This document shows, one piece after another, positions 1 through 8,629 of a DNA stretch of 47,938 nt (within the stretch, counting starts at the first letter, position 1; each line of letters begins with the position of its first letter). This DNA comes from Cryobacterium inferilacus. Lineage in GTDB: Bacteria; Actinomycetota; Actinomycetes; Actinomycetales; Microbacteriaceae. The notes below the pieces were generated by a model. It did no database searches and was not told where the DNA came from. It saw nothing but the letters and a program-made list of their open reading frames with translations. The DNA lies in NCBI RefSeq assembly GCF_019599185.1, contig NZ_JAIEUL010000026.1:1-47938 (forward strand), in the 5' to 3' direction. The translations under genes and the position numbers were made by a program.

Positions 1-35
1 AAAGACTCGACGAGCTCATCCTCGCCGCTGCATAA
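1..35 (+). CDS. Possible C-terminal tail of a gene entering from the left
   Basis: One frame reads from the window edge to a TAA stop at 33-35 and would end a protein in LDELILAAA, a plausible amphipathic C-terminus. Too little is present to name it. A 7-base-arm inverted repeat (CGGATGC/GCATCCG, 92-107) lies downstream and could be its terminator, although there is no T-run. It could also be chance open frame. Confidence 0.25.
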   Translation, partial: RLDELILAAA

Positions 36-114
36 AATGAAACTCCACTCCCTGTCCTGAACAAACGGGTCACTGCAATCCCGAAAACACGCGGATGCGT
101 GCATCCGTCGCCAG

Positions 115-224
115 ATTCTGCAGGAGTTATGCCTCGCGGAGCGGAGAGACCGGCCCGGTACAGACGCAGGGCGGTCCGGACCGAACGCGGGGCGGTCCGG
201 GCCATTCTGCAGGAGTTATGCCTC
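115..224. repeat. Two direct copies of the GCAGGAGTTATGCC intergenic element
   Basis: The word TTCTGCAGGAGTTATGCCTC occurs at 116-135 and again at 205-224, 89 bases apart and identical; the identity extends one base further left. The stretch between also repeats GGGCGGTCCGG. Each copy looks like the right half of a palindrome centred on CTGCAG. The same word, in inverted pairs, lies at 32751-32849. The region 36-245 otherwise holds no gene I can support. The ATG inside the element has a GGAG only two bases away, too close for translation initiation. Confidence 0.75.
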
Positions 225-245
225 CCACAGGCGGGGTCGGGGGGG

Positions 246-1058
246 CTAGAGGCTGCTCAGGACAACGGCGAGGCCGTCGTCGTAGACGCTCACGGTGAGC
301 TCGCTCGCGGCCTCGAGCACATCCTCGGGCGCCTGGCCCATGGCCACACCGCGGCCCTGCGCACCCGCCCAGAGCAGCATGTCGATGTCGTTGCGTCCGT
401 CGCCGACGGCCATCACCCGGCTACGCGGGATGCCGAGCTCGGAGCGGACCCGCTCCATGGCCGTGGCCTTGTTCACGCCGTCAGGGGCGATGTCGAGCCA
501 GGCGGTCCAACCGATGGCGTAGCTCACCCGGTTCAGACCCATCTGCTCCACAACCTCGAGGAAGTCGTCCATGTCGTGGTCAGGGGACACCACCACGACC
601 CGGGTGGCGTCGCGGGTGAGCAGCTCGTCGAAGTCGACGTGCTCGCTGTCGATGCCGATGGTGGCGTCGGGGAACGGCTCGGTGTAGCGGTAGTAGCCGT
701 GCTCGTCCTCGACCGCAAACCTGGCACCGGTCAGGTGCGAGCGGATGGAGCGGAGCACCTCGCTGGGGTTGAACGTCTCGACCCATTCACGTCGGTAGCC
801 CATCGGCGCATCCGGGTCTCGCAGCAGGGTGATGGCACCGTTGGAGCAGACCACGTAGCGGGGTGTGATCTCGAGCCGGTCGAGTACCGGCAGGGTCGCG
901 GCTGCGCTGCGCCCGGTGGCGAGCATGATTTCGTGACCGGCCTGCGCCACCCGACGGATCTGCCTGATCACGGCGTCACTGATGGTGCCGTCTTCGTGCA
1001 GGGTCGTGCCGTCGATGTCGAGGGCGACGAGCCAGGGGGCGCCGGTCTCGGCGGTCAT
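246..1058 (-). CDS. Cof-type HAD-IIB family phosphatase
   Basis: A 270-residue soluble hydrolase of the haloacid dehalogenase superfamily, subclass IIB (Cof/YbiV type). Such enzymes use an aspartyl-phosphate intermediate to dephosphorylate sugar phosphates or other small phosphoesters. Motif I is DIDGT with nucleophile Asp14 and acid/base Asp16; the metal-binding motif IV is [10 protein letters not shown] near residue 220; a cap domain lies between. The ATG at 1056-1058 overlaps the serS stop codon (ATGA), which fixes the start and couples translation to serS. An upstream in-frame extension exists but would run inside serS and has no conserved sequence. The substrate cannot be told from sequence. 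Confidence 0.9.
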   Translation of the reverse strand: MTAETGAPWLVALDIDGTTLHEDGTISDAVIRQIRRVAQAGHEIMLATGRSAAATLPVLDRLEITPRYVVCSNGAITLLRDPDAPMGYRREWVETFNPSEVLRSIRSHLTGARFAVEDEHGYYRYTEPFPDATIGIDSEHVDFDELLTRDATRVVVVSPDHDMDDFLEVVEQMGLNRVSYAIGWTAWLDIAPDGVNKATAMERVRSELGIPRSRVMAVGDGRNDIDMLLWAGAQGRGVAMGQAPEDVLEAASELTVSVYDDGLAVVLSSL

Positions 1059-2320
1059 CGGACGGGCGTGAGAACGTCGAGCCCGCCGAGGTAGGGGCGC
1101 AACGCCTCCGGCACGATGACCGAACCGTCCGCCTGCTGGTGCGTCTCCAGGATCGCGACAATCCACCTGGTGGTGGCCAGGGTGCCGTTGAGGGTGGCCA
1201 CCGGGGCGGTCTTGCCGGTCTCGGTGCGGTAGCGGATGTCGAGACGGCGCGCCTGGTAGCTCGTGCAGTTGCTGGTGCTGGTGAGCTCGCGGTAGGCGTT
1301 CTGGGTGGGCACCCAGGCCTCGATGTCGAACTTGCGGGCGGCGCTGGAGCCGAGGTCGCCTGCGGCGACGTCGATCACCCGGTAGCTCAGACCCAGGGCC
1401 TGCAGCATCTTCTCCTGCAGGGCCACGAGCTTGTCGTGCTCGGCCTCGGCGTTCTCCGGCAACACGTAGGTGAACATCTCGAGCTTGTTGAACTGGTGCA
1501 CCCGGATGATGCCGCGGGTGTCCTTGCCGCCAGAGCCGGCCTCACGGCGGTAACAGGTGGACCAGCCGGCGTAGCGGAGCGGCCCGTCGGACAGGTCGAG
1601 GATCTCGTCGCTGTGGTAGCCGGCCAGGGCCACCTCGCTCGTGCCGGTGAGGTAGAGGTCGTCTGCGGGCAGGTGGTAGATCTCGTCGGCGTGCTCGCCG
1701 AGGAAGCCCGTGCCGTCCATGATCTCCGGCCGCACCAGGGTGGGCGTGATCATCGGGATGAAGTCGGCCGCTAGCGCGTGGTCCAACGCCATGTTCATCA
1801 GCGCGATCTCGAGCCTGGCGCCGATGCCGCGCAGGAAGTAGAACCGGGCGCCGGACACCTTGGCGCCGCGGGCCATGTCGATGGCGCCGAGCATCTCGCC
1901 GAGTTCGAGGTGGTCGCGGGCCTCGAAGTCGAAGGTGGGGATCTCGCCGTGGGTGCGCAGGGTGGCGAAATTGTCTTCGCCGCCGGCGGGCACGCCGTCG
2001 ATGATCGGGTTGGCGATGGTGCGCATCACGCTGGTGAACCGCGCCTCGGCCTCTGCGGCGACCGCTCCGGCCGCCTTCACCTCGGCGGCCAGGCTCTGCG
2101 CCTGGGCCACGAGGGCCTTCTTCTCGGCCGGCGGGGCCTGGGCCACGGTCTTGCCGAAGGCATTCTGCGACGCGCGCAGGGCCTCGAAGCTGGTGATCGA
2201 GGACCGACGCTCGGCGTCGGCGGCGAGCGCCGCGTCGACGGCGTCGACGGAATCGCCCCGCGCCTCCTGCGATCGCTTGACGAGGTCGGGATTTTCGCGT
2301 AGCAGCACCGGATCAATCAC
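1055..2320 (-). CDS. serS: Seryl-tRNA synthetase
   Basis: Charges tRNA-Ser with serine in the cytoplasm. The 421-residue length is normal for the bacterial enzyme. The N-terminus ([12 protein letters not shown]) and a helical arm over about residues 30-100 match the tRNA-binding coiled coil. Class II motif 2 ([20 protein letters not shown], about residues 260-280) and motif 3 ([15 protein letters not shown], near 380) are intact. The start is a GTG at 2318-2320. There is no Shine-Dalgarno, but a TAGACT -10 box sits six bases upstream, so the mRNA is probably leaderless. It forms a two-gene operon with the overlapping HAD phosphatase and is divergent from the lipid kinase. Confidence 0.98.
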   Translation of the reverse strand: MIDPVLLRENPDLVKRSQEARGDSVDAVDAALAADAERRSSITSFEALRASQNAFGKTVAQAPPAEKKALVAQAQSLAAEVKAAGAVAAEAEARFTSVMRTIANPIIDGVPAGGEDNFATLRTHGEIPTFDFEARDHLELGEMLGAIDMARGAKVSGARFYFLRGIGARLEIALMNMALDHALAADFIPMITPTLVRPEIMDGTGFLGEHADEIYHLPADDLYLTGTSEVALAGYHSDEILDLSDGPLRYAGWSTCYRREAGSGGKDTRGIIRVHQFNKLEMFTYVLPENAEAEHDKLVALQEKMLQALGLSYRVIDVAAGDLGSSAARKFDIEAWVPTQNAYRELTSTSNCTSYQARRLDIRYRTETGKTAPVATLNGTLATTRWIVAILETHQQADGSVIVPEALRPYLGGLDVLTPVR

Positions 2321-2326
2321 TCGCCC

Positions 2327-2332
2327 AGTCTA
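2327..2332 (-). promoter_or_regulatory. Leaderless -10 box of serS
   Basis: TAGACT on the minus strand lies six bases before the serS GTG. Transcription would therefore start at or next to the start codon. It faces a matching box for the divergent gene 25 bases away. Confidence 0.6.
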
Positions 2333-2356
2333 CAAGCGCCGCCTCGACCCCCTTGC

Positions 2357-2362
2357 TAGCCT
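2357..2362 (+). promoter_or_regulatory. Leaderless -10 box of the lipid kinase gene
   Basis: TAGCCT followed by six bases and then GTG at 2369. It supports choosing that GTG over the in-frame GTG at 2363. Confidence 0.55.
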
Positions 2363-2368
2363 GTGCGG

Positions 2369-3397
2369 GTGCAGTCCACCAGTTCCGCCCCCGATACCCC
2401 CGCCGAGAGTCGCAACCAGAGCCGCGCCGCGGTGGTCTACAACCCGGTGAAGACGGATGTCGTGCGGCTGCGAGCCGGCGTCACCGCCGCCGCCGCGGCT
2501 GCCGGCTGGGCCGAGACGCTCTGGTTCGAGACGTCGGTGGAGGACCCCGGGCAGCGGATCACCCGCACGGCACTGCGCCAGGGCGTCGACCTGGTGCTCG
2601 TCGCCGGCGGCGACGGCACCGTGCGCGCCGTGGCGGAATCGCTGCGCGGCGCCGAGGTGCCGCTCGGCCTGCTGCCGGTGGGCACGGGCAATCTGCTGGC
2701 CCGCAACCTGCAGCTGCCGTTGAACAGCCTGGATGACGCGATCGGTATCGCCTTCACCGGCGACACGATGGCCATCGACCTGGGGGTCGCCTCGGTGACC
2801 TTCCCCGACGAGCGGATCGACGACCACGTCTTCCTGGTGATGGCCGGCCTCGGCCTGGACGCCCAGATGATCGCGGCCACCCGCCCCGACCTGAAGAAGC
2901 AGGTGGGCTGGCTGGCCTACGTGGATGCCGGCATGCGGGCGATTCCCAAGGCCGAACCGTTCCGCATCCGCTACAACCTGGGTGCCCGCAGCGAGCATCA
3001 GGCGCAGGTCAGCACCATCCTGGTCGCCAACTGCGGCGTGCTGCCTGGCAACATCCAGTTTCTGCCGGAGGCCCGCCTCGACGACGGGATCCTGGACATC
3101 GCGGTACTGCAGCCCAGGGGCGTGGTGGGCTGGCTGAAGATCTGGCGACGGGTGACTTGGCAGAACGGCGTGCTGCGGCGGTCAGCGGTGGGCCGGCGCA
3201 TCATCGAACTAACCGACACCGATTCCGGGGATCAGCGGGCGATGACCACACTGCTCGGCACCGACATCCGGATCGTGCCGGAGAAGCCGCAGCAATTCGA
3301 GCTGGACGGCGACGAGTTCGGCCTGGTCACGAGCGTGTTCCTCCGGGCGGATGCCGGAGCCCTCCTGGTGCGGGTGTCCGCCGGGCTCAGCCGGTGA
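2369..3397 (+). CDS. Diacylglycerol kinase-like lipid kinase (DgkB/YegS family)
   Basis: A 342-residue cytoplasmic or membrane-peripheral lipid kinase. The nucleotide-binding signature GGDGTVRAVAESL is near residue 80, followed by GLLPVGTGNLLARNL, the two hallmark motifs of the DAGK catalytic domain (PF00781). The C-terminal half has the beta-sandwich typical of YegS/DgkB, including LDDGILDIAVLQP. The family phosphorylates diacylglycerol or related lipids with ATP. GTG at 2369 is chosen because a TAGCCT -10 box lies six bases upstream. The gene stands alone and its 3' end overlaps the convergent membrane-protein gene by 11 bases. The exact lipid substrate is unknown. Confidence 0.9.
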   Translation: MQSTSSAPDTPAESRNQSRAAVVYNPVKTDVVRLRAGVTAAAAAAGWAETLWFETSVEDPGQRITRTALRQGVDLVLVAGGDGTVRAVAESLRGAEVPLGLLPVGTGNLLARNLQLPLNSLDDAIGIAFTGDTMAIDLGVASVTFPDERIDDHVFLVMAGLGLDAQMIAATRPDLKKQVGWLAYVDAGMRAIPKAEPFRIRYNLGARSEHQAQVSTILVANCGVLPGNIQFLPEARLDDGILDIAVLQPRGVVGWLKIWRRVTWQNGVLRRSAVGRRIIELTDTDSGDQRAMTTLLGTDIRIVPEKPQQFELDGDEFGLVTSVFLRADAGALLVRVSAGLSR

Positions 3398-3899
3398 CGC
3401 CGCGGCGCCGGGCCCGCCAAGCGGCCGCATGCCAGAACAGCAGGCCGGCCAGGATGAACAGACCGGCCGTGATCAGGGACGGCGCGACAAGGTAGCTGAA
3501 CTGCTGCATCACCACGCTCATCGGCGCGTCTCCCGTGCCGTCATAGGAGGAGCTGCCGAACATATTGTTGACGGCCTGCCACTGCAAGGTGATGCCCCCC
3601 GTCGGAAGCACCACACCGAGCACCCAGAGCAGCGTGATGAACGGGTTCCAGCGCGACGACTCCGGCTCATCGGCGAAAGTGTCCCCGTCGAAGAGCAGGG
3701 TGTCGAAGTCGTCAGTAGCGTCCACGTCAGTGTTCGTCACCGGCTGGTCGGCGACCGGAGCGGCCGGTGTCGTCGGCGTGGCGGACGCCGCGGGAGTCCC
3801 CCGGTCGGGGAGCGCATCGCCCGGCCGGTAGCCGCGCTGGAACCGCGGGTCGTGCCTCGGGTCGAATGTCGGCCCTTCGGTTCCCCCCGGACCGCTCAC
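3387..3899 (-). CDS. Two-TM membrane protein of unknown function
   Basis: A 170-residue protein not assigned to a characterised family. The first 95 or so residues are hydrophilic, rich in Pro, Asp and Thr, and probably cytoplasmic and disordered. Two membrane segments follow: one starting at NPFITLLWVLGVVLP and one at SLITAGLFILAGLLFW, then a short basic tail (RARRRG), consistent with both ends inside. The start GTG at 3897-3899 overlaps the pheA stop (GTGA), so it is the downstream gene of a pheA operon. Its 3' end overlaps the lipid kinase gene tail to tail. Confidence 0.75.
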   Translation of the reverse strand: MSGPGGTEGPTFDPRHDPRFQRGYRPGDALPDRGTPAASATPTTPAAPVADQPVTNTDVDATDDFDTLLFDGDTFADEPESSRWNPFITLLWVLGVVLPTGGITLQWQAVNNMFGSSSYDGTGDAPMSVVMQQFSYLVAPSLITAGLFILAGLLFWHAAAWRARRRGVTG

Positions 3900-4840
3900 G
3901 CGTTCGGCTCCCCCGATACCAGCCCACGTAGCCAGTCCCTGGCCTCGATGAAGACGCCGTCGTCGTACCGGTCGGTGAACACGTTGGCCGCCTTGTCGGC
4001 ACGGGGATACGAGCCGAGGAAGATCACCTTGGGGCTGAACCGGCGCAGGCCCAGCAGGGCGTCGGCGACCCGCTCGTCGAGGATGTGCCCGTCGGCGTCG
4101 ATCACGAACCGGTAGCGGCCGAGGGAGTCACCGATCGGCCGGGACTGGATCAGGCTGAGGTTGACGCCGCGGGTGGCGAACTGCTCGAGCATCTCGAGCA
4201 GGGCTCCGGCCCGGTCCTCAGGCAGCTCCACGATCACGCTGGTCTTGTCGGCACCGGTGGGCTCCGGGATGACGGTGGTGCGGCCCACGAGCACGAACCG
4301 GGTCACCGCGTTGGGGTTGTCGCCGATGTTGCGGGCGAGCACCGTGAGGTCGTGGTGCTTCTCGATACCCGGCGGCGCCACGGCGGCATCAGCCGGTCCT
4401 GGCTCGAACAGGGCGGCCGCGGCGGCCACATTGCTGGACGACGGGATGTGGCCGTGCTTGGGCAGCGTGCCTTCCAGCCAGCTGCGGCACTGGGCGTACG
4501 CGACCGGATGCGCGTTGACGATCTTGACCTCGTCGAGGGTGATGCCGGGCCTGGCGACGAGCACGAAATTGACCGGCACCAGGTACTCGCCGATGATCCG
4601 CAGGTTGGGCACGCTGGCCAGGGCGTCCTGGGTGGCGCTCACCCCGCCGTCGACGGAGTTCTCGATCGCGATCATCGCGGCGACGCTGCGGCCGCTCACG
4701 ACGTCGGCGAAGGCCTCGCCCACGTTGTTGACGGCTCGCCACGGCAGGCCCTGGGCCTCTGGCACCTGGGCGAGGGCGGCCTCGGTGAAGGTGCCGGCCG
4801 GCCCCAGGAAGCTGTAGTGCACATCGGGAGTCTCTGGCAT
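3896..4840 (-). CDS. pheA: Prephenate dehydratase
   Basis: Converts prephenate to phenylpyruvate, the committed step of phenylalanine synthesis. At 314 residues it is the monofunctional actinobacterial form, with no chorismate mutase domain. The PDT domain starts at [15 protein letters not shown] and contains the catalytic TRF motif ([11 protein letters not shown], near residue 185). A C-terminal ACT domain (about 198-270) with the ESRP-like segment [14 protein letters not shown] is expected to bind phenylalanine for feedback inhibition. The ATG at 4838-4840 lies seven bases after a TAGGCT -10 box, so transcription is probably leaderless. It is divergent from pgm with only 36 bases between starts. 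Confidence 0.97.
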   Translation of the reverse strand: MPETPDVHYSFLGPAGTFTEAALAQVPEAQGLPWRAVNNVGEAFADVVSGRSVAAMIAIENSVDGGVSATQDALASVPNLRIIGEYLVPVNFVLVARPGITLDEVKIVNAHPVAYAQCRSWLEGTLPKHGHIPSSSNVAAAAALFEPGPADAAVAPPGIEKHHDLTVLARNIGDNPNAVTRFVLVGRTTVIPEPTGADKTSVIVELPEDRAGALLEMLEQFATRGVNLSLIQSRPIGDSLGRYRFVIDADGHILDERVADALLGLRRFSPKVIFLGSYPRADKAANVFTDRYDDGVFIEARDWLRGLVSGEPNA

Positions 4841-4847
4841 GGCTCAC

Positions 4848-4853
4848 AGCCTA
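4848..4853 (-). promoter_or_regulatory. Leaderless -10 box of pheA
   Basis: TAGGCT on the minus strand lies seven bases before the pheA ATG. No Shine-Dalgarno is present between them. Confidence 0.6.
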
Positions 4854-4863
4854 GTTGGAGTGC

Positions 4864-4869
4864 AAGACT
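4864..4869 (+). promoter_or_regulatory. Candidate leaderless -10 box of pgm
   Basis: AAGACT lies seven bases before the pgm ATG. The same hexamer precedes the oxidoreductase start at 17124. It is a weaker match than the TAGNNT boxes. Confidence 0.4.
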
Positions 4870-4876
4870 GGGCACT

Positions 4877-6493
4877 ATGAACGCACGCGCAGGCACCCTG
4901 GCCCAGAAATCAGATCTGATCGACGTTGAGGGCCTCATTCGGGCCTACTACGACCTCAAACCGGATGTCTCGGTGTCCACCCAAAAGGTCGTCTTCGGCA
5001 CCTCCGGCCACCGCGGCAGCTCGCTGAACACCGCGTTCAACGAGAACCACATCCTCGCCACCACCCAGGCGATCGTGGAATACCGCGCCGGCCAGGGCAT
5101 CACCGGCCCGCTGTTCATCGGCGCGGACACCCACGCCCTGAGCGCCCCGGCCACCACCAGCGCCCTCGAAGTGCTGGTGGGCAACGGCGTGCGCGTGCTC
5201 GTGGACGAGTTCGACGACTACGTGCCCACCCCGGCGCTCTCCCACGCGATCCTGGCCTACAACCGGGCCGGTCACGACGACCAGGCCGACGGCATCGTCG
5301 TCACCCCCAGCCACAACCCGCCCATGGACGGCGGCTTCAAGTACAACCCGCCGCACGGCGGCCCCGCCGACAGCGACGCCACCTCGTGGATCGCCAACCG
5401 TGCCAATCAGATCATCGCCGATGAGATGCGCGATGTGCGCATGGCCGAGCCGAGCGCCGTCGAGACATACGACTTCCGCGGCCACTACGTCAACGACCTC
5501 GAGAACATCATCGACATGACGGCCATCAAGGCCAGCGGCATCCGCATCGGCGCCGACCCGCTGGGGGGCGCCAGCGTGAACTACTGGGGCGCCATCCGCG
5601 ACCGCTACGAACTCGACCTCACCGTGGTCAACCCGCACGTCGACCCGACCTGGGCGTTCATGACCCTGGACTGGGACGGCAAGATCCGGATGGACCCGTC
5701 CAGCCCCTCCGCGATGGCGTCGGTGCTGGCCCACAAGGACGACTACGACATCCTCACCGGCAACGACGCCGACGCCGACCGGCACGGCATCGTCACCCCG
5801 GATGCGGGCTTGATGAACCCCAACCACTTCCTGGCCGTGGCCATTGAGTACCTGTACAGCCACCGCGACGGCTGGCGGGCGGATGCCGCGATCGGCAAGA
5901 CCCTGGTCTCCTCCACCATGATCGACCGGGTCGCCGGGTTCCTCGGCCGTGAGCTGTGGGAGGTTCCGGTGGGCTTCAAGTGGTTCGTGCCCGGCCTGAT
6001 CGACGGCTCGGTCGCCTTCGGCGGCGAGGAGAGCGCCGGCGCCAGCTTCGTGCGCTTCGACGGCACGGTGTGGACCACCGACAAGGACGGCATCCTGCTG
6101 GCCCTGCTCGCGGCGGAGATCGTGGCCGTGACCGGCAAGTCGCCCAGTGTGCGGTATGCCGAACTGGCCGAGCACTTCGGCGCCCCGGCGTACGAGCGCA
6201 TCGACGCCGTGGCCACGCCCGCGCAGAAGGCCGCCCTCGGCAAGCTCGACGGCGCCGCGATCACGGCCACCGAGCTGGCCGGCGACCGGATCATCAGCGC
6301 GCTCAGCAACGCGCCGGGCAACGGCGCCGCGATCGGCGGCGTCAAGGTGTTCACCGAGTACGCCTGGTTCGCCGCCCGCCCCAGCGGAACCGAGGACGTC
6401 TACAAGATCTACGCCGAGTCGTTCAAGGGTGCTGAACACCTCAAGCTGGTGCAGGCCGAGGCCAAGGCCATCGTGGACGCCGCGATCAGCTGA
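4877..6493 (+). CDS. pgm: Phosphoglucomutase (alpha-D-glucose-phosphate specific)
   Basis: Interconverts glucose 1-phosphate and glucose 6-phosphate, linking glycolysis to glycogen and cell-wall precursors. The 538-residue length fits the bacterial Pgm family. The phosphoserine loop [15 protein letters not shown] places catalytic Ser145; the Mg-binding loop is [10 protein letters not shown] (near 295); the sugar-binding loop is [10 protein letters not shown] (near 385); the phosphate-binding loop [15 protein letters not shown] is near 500. The ATG at 4877 is chosen because the N-terminus MNARAGTLA matches the family and a -10 box precedes it; a much longer upstream frame runs antisense to pheA. 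A strong hairpin terminator follows at 6516. Confidence 0.97.
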   Translation: MNARAGTLAQKSDLIDVEGLIRAYYDLKPDVSVSTQKVVFGTSGHRGSSLNTAFNENHILATTQAIVEYRAGQGITGPLFIGADTHALSAPATTSALEVLVGNGVRVLVDEFDDYVPTPALSHAILAYNRAGHDDQADGIVVTPSHNPPMDGGFKYNPPHGGPADSDATSWIANRANQIIADEMRDVRMAEPSAVETYDFRGHYVNDLENIIDMTAIKASGIRIGADPLGGASVNYWGAIRDRYELDLTVVNPHVDPTWAFMTLDWDGKIRMDPSSPSAMASVLAHKDDYDILTGNDADADRHGIVTPDAGLMNPNHFLAVAIEYLYSHRDGWRADAAIGKTLVSSTMIDRVAGFLGRELWEVPVGFKWFVPGLIDGSVAFGGEESAGASFVRFDGTVWTTDKDGILLALLAAEIVAVTGKSPSVRYAELAEHFGAPAYERIDAVATPAQKAALGKLDGAAITATELAGDRIISALSNAPGNGAAIGGVKVFTEYAWFAARPSGTEDVYKIYAESFKGAEHLKLVQAEAKAIVDAAIS

Positions 6494-6515
6494 CGCCGCC
6501 CGCACGAGCTGCGCG

Positions 6516-6550
6516 AAAGTGCCCCTTCACCGACGGTGAAGGGGCACTTT
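6516..6550. terminator. Bidirectional hairpin terminator between pgm and the amidase gene
   Basis: A perfect 16-base stem (AAAGTGCCCCTTCACC and its complement) closes a three-base loop GAC. The A and T tails at either side let it act on both strands. It sits 22 bases after pgm and 42 bases after the convergent amidase gene. Confidence 0.85.
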
Positions 6551-6592
6551 GCCGCATCTGGCGGGCCGACCGGGCTTTCTGGACCGGATGGG

Positions 6593-7285
6593 CTACGGAA
6601 TGCTCCAGTAGTAGGCGGTGCCGCCCGGATGCTTCTCGGTGATGGCGACGTCCACCGAGCGGTAGTCGGTGTCATCGGTGTGCCCGACGTAGTAGATCAC
6701 GATGTCGTCGCCGGTGCCCTCGATCTTGGAGACGACGGCGGTGTGGTCGCGGTCGCCGGAGTTGTCCCAGTCGAACTGCACGACGTCGCCGAGCTTCACC
6801 TGGTCGCGCTGGTCATCGGTGAGTGCGGTGCCGCGGCCCGAGTCGATCATGTAGTTCATGAACGCCGTCGAGCTCACCCACGGCGACGAGAAGTCGAAGT
6901 CCGAGCCGGTTCCGGAGGCGTACCAGGCGTCATCCATGCTCCAACCGCGTTCGATCAGGGTCTGGCTGGTGAAGTTGACGCAGTCGGTGCCGGTGATCAC
7001 GCCGTAGCCGGCGGTGTTGTAGTCGGTCCAGTGGGCCAACGCGTAGTTGAGCTGTGCCTGCACAGCGGCATCCACCGGCACGGGCTCGGCGGTCGCCACC
7101 GGAGTCTGGCGGGGCTCGGCGGTGGCCGTGGCCGAGGGGCTGGTCGCCGCGGTCGCCGACGGGGTCAGGGACTCGGTTGTCGAGGCCCGATCGCTCACCG
7201 AGGCGGTCAGGGCGACGGTTCCGACGACGATTCCCCCGAGGACGAGGGCGACGACGCCGATCCGTGCTGGTCGAGCTACAGCCAC
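6593..7285 (-). CDS. Membrane-anchored amidase-domain protein (short paralog)
   Basis: A 230-residue protein with a single N-terminal membrane segment or signal anchor (about 8-30), a Thr/Ala/Pro-rich spacer (31-72) and a C-terminal putative amidase domain (PF12671 type). The CHAP/NlpC-like catalytic pair is visible as Cys102 in TDCVNFTSQ and His181 in GDRDHTAVV. Related domains cut peptide or amide bonds in cell-wall peptides, but the family is poorly characterised. It starts at GTG with AGAGG eight bases upstream. It is a tandem paralog of the next gene upstream (377 residues); the domains share DYNTA-YGVI, DCVNF, QFDW-SGDRDHT and HT-DTDYRSVD segments. Confidence 0.85.
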   Translation of the reverse strand: MAVARPARIGVVALVLGGIVVGTVALTASVSDRASTTESLTPSATAATSPSATATAEPRQTPVATAEPVPVDAAVQAQLNYALAHWTDYNTAGYGVITGTDCVNFTSQTLIERGWSMDDAWYASGTGSDFDFSSPWVSSTAFMNYMIDSGRGTALTDDQRDQVKLGDVVQFDWDNSGDRDHTAVVSKIEGTGDDIVIYYVGHTDDTDYRSVDVAITEKHPGGTAYYWSIP

Positions 7286-7395
7286 AACAATTACCTCTAT
7301 TCGGGGGGTGAATTCTCAAGCCAACCACATCATGCCCCGAACAGTCTGGGACTGGCCGGGCAGGCGACGATGAGCCGGGAAAGAATCTCGCGGCC

Positions 7396-8529
7396 CTACC
7401 GCACGCTCCAGTAGCTGACGCTGCCGCCGGAGAGGGCCAGGGATTCGTCGACCGATCGGTAGTCGGTGTTGTTGGTGTGACCGGCGTAGTAGATCTCGGT
7501 TCCGGTCGCGGTGTCCTGCACCCGGGTCACGATTCCGGTGTGGTCCCTGTCGCCGGAGCCGTCCCAGTCGAACTGGACGATGTCGCCGACCTTCACCTCG
7601 GCGCGCTGGGTGTCGGTCAACGCCGTGGCCCGCTCCGGATGCGCCGCCAGATAGGCGGCGAAGGCGGTGGAACTGGCCCAGGCGGCGCTGTATTGCCCCG
7701 AGCCGAACGACCAGTCGGCATCCATGGTCCAGCCGCGGGCGATGAGCGACTGGCTGGCGAAGTTCACGCAGTCGTTGCCGGCGATCACGCCGTACGCCGC
7801 CGTGTTGTAGTCCTGCCAGTGCGCCAGCACGTAGTCGATCTGCACGGTGACCCTCGGGTCTGGTACGTAGGTGAAGGTGAGCTCTGGCGCGGCGCTGGCC
7901 ACTGGCGCCGCACCGGGAACCGTGATCGCGGCGTCGGCCGTGGGTTCGATCGCCTCGGTGAGGGCGGCGGTCGCGGCGCTGGCCGAGGACCCGTCGGCGG
8001 CGGCCACCGTGACCGGCGCACCCGCGGCGTCGACCAGGGTGACCGGAACCGGCCCGGTGCCCAGGCCGGTGGCGGCGGGGGCCTGCAGGGTCACGGTGTC
8101 CGCGGTGGCCGACAGCACGGTGGCGGGGTTGTCGCCGAAGCTCGCCCCCGCGACTGCGGCCAGGTCGGTTCCCGTGACGGTGACCACGGTGCCACCGGTG
8201 ACCGAACCGGTCGGGGTGCCGTCGGCGGCGATCACGGTGCTGCGCACGATCGGCGCGGCGGGTTCCACGGCCGCCGGCATCGAGATGGTGGCCTCAGGCG
8301 CGGGTGTCTGCGACGTGTCGGTGACGGCGGGCTCGGCGGCGGCCCGCACATCCGAGGCGTCGACGGCGAGCCCCGTGACGATGGCCACGACCGTGCTGGC
8401 GGTGGTCAGGCAGGCCACGATGGCGAGGTGGATCGTGTGCTGGGTGCGGCGCCGGCGACGCTTCAGTTGGCGTCTGGTGAGAGGTGGTCGGGTCGCTGAC
8501 GGGGAGGCTGGAGGAAGAACAGGGCGCAC
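7396..8529 (-). CDS. Exported amidase-domain protein with TIG/IPT domain (long paralog)
   Basis: A 377-residue protein. A basic N-terminus (KRRRRRTQ) precedes a membrane segment (about 31-55). Residues about 95-180 form an IPT/TIG immunoglobulin-like fold (GGTVVTVTGTDLAAVAGASF, then TVTLQAPAA and VPVTLVDAAGAP). An Ala/Thr-rich linker leads to the amidase domain from about 230, with catalytic Cys254 (NDCVNFASQ) and a His in GDRDHTGIV. The TIG domain is likely a spacer or binding module outside the membrane. GTG start with a weak GAGAAA upstream. It lies 110 bases before the short paralog; both probably arose by tandem duplication. Substrate unknown, cell-wall role inferred. Confidence 0.85.
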   Translation of the reverse strand: MRPVLPPASPSATRPPLTRRQLKRRRRRTQHTIHLAIVACLTTASTVVAIVTGLAVDASDVRAAAEPAVTDTSQTPAPEATISMPAAVEPAAPIVRSTVIAADGTPTGSVTGGTVVTVTGTDLAAVAGASFGDNPATVLSATADTVTLQAPAATGLGTGPVPVTLVDAAGAPVTVAAADGSSASAATAALTEAIEPTADAAITVPGAAPVASAAPELTFTYVPDPRVTVQIDYVLAHWQDYNTAAYGVIAGNDCVNFASQSLIARGWTMDADWSFGSGQYSAAWASSTAFAAYLAAHPERATALTDTQRAEVKVGDIVQFDWDGSGDRDHTGIVTRVQDTATGTEIYYAGHTNNTDYRSVDESLALSGGSVSYWSVR

Positions 8530-8629
8530 AGAATCGTTTCTCGTTGACGGGGTGGGGACCCGTCAGACAAACATCCGCTCATGGCAGGGACCTGTGCACA
8601 GCCTCCGTAACTCATGCACGCGCATGGAT

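Noticed and set aside
120..140. GGAG followed by ATG inside the GCAGGAGTTATGCC element as a translation start
   Set aside because: The gap between GGAG and ATG is two bases, too short for initiation, and the peptides that follow differ between copies and have no family likeness.
4910..6505. A long minus-strand open frame (531 codons) antisense to pgm
   Set aside because: It mirrors the codon pattern of pgm, which has every catalytic motif. Its translation is a Val/Gly/Asp/His-rich antisense product with no domain.
7286..8629. A c-di-AMP or other riboswitch before the two amidase genes
   Set aside because: Cell-wall hydrolase genes in actinobacteria often carry such a riboswitch, but the leaders here are about 100 bases and I find none of its conserved blocks; only a short GACGGG/CCCGTC hairpin is present.
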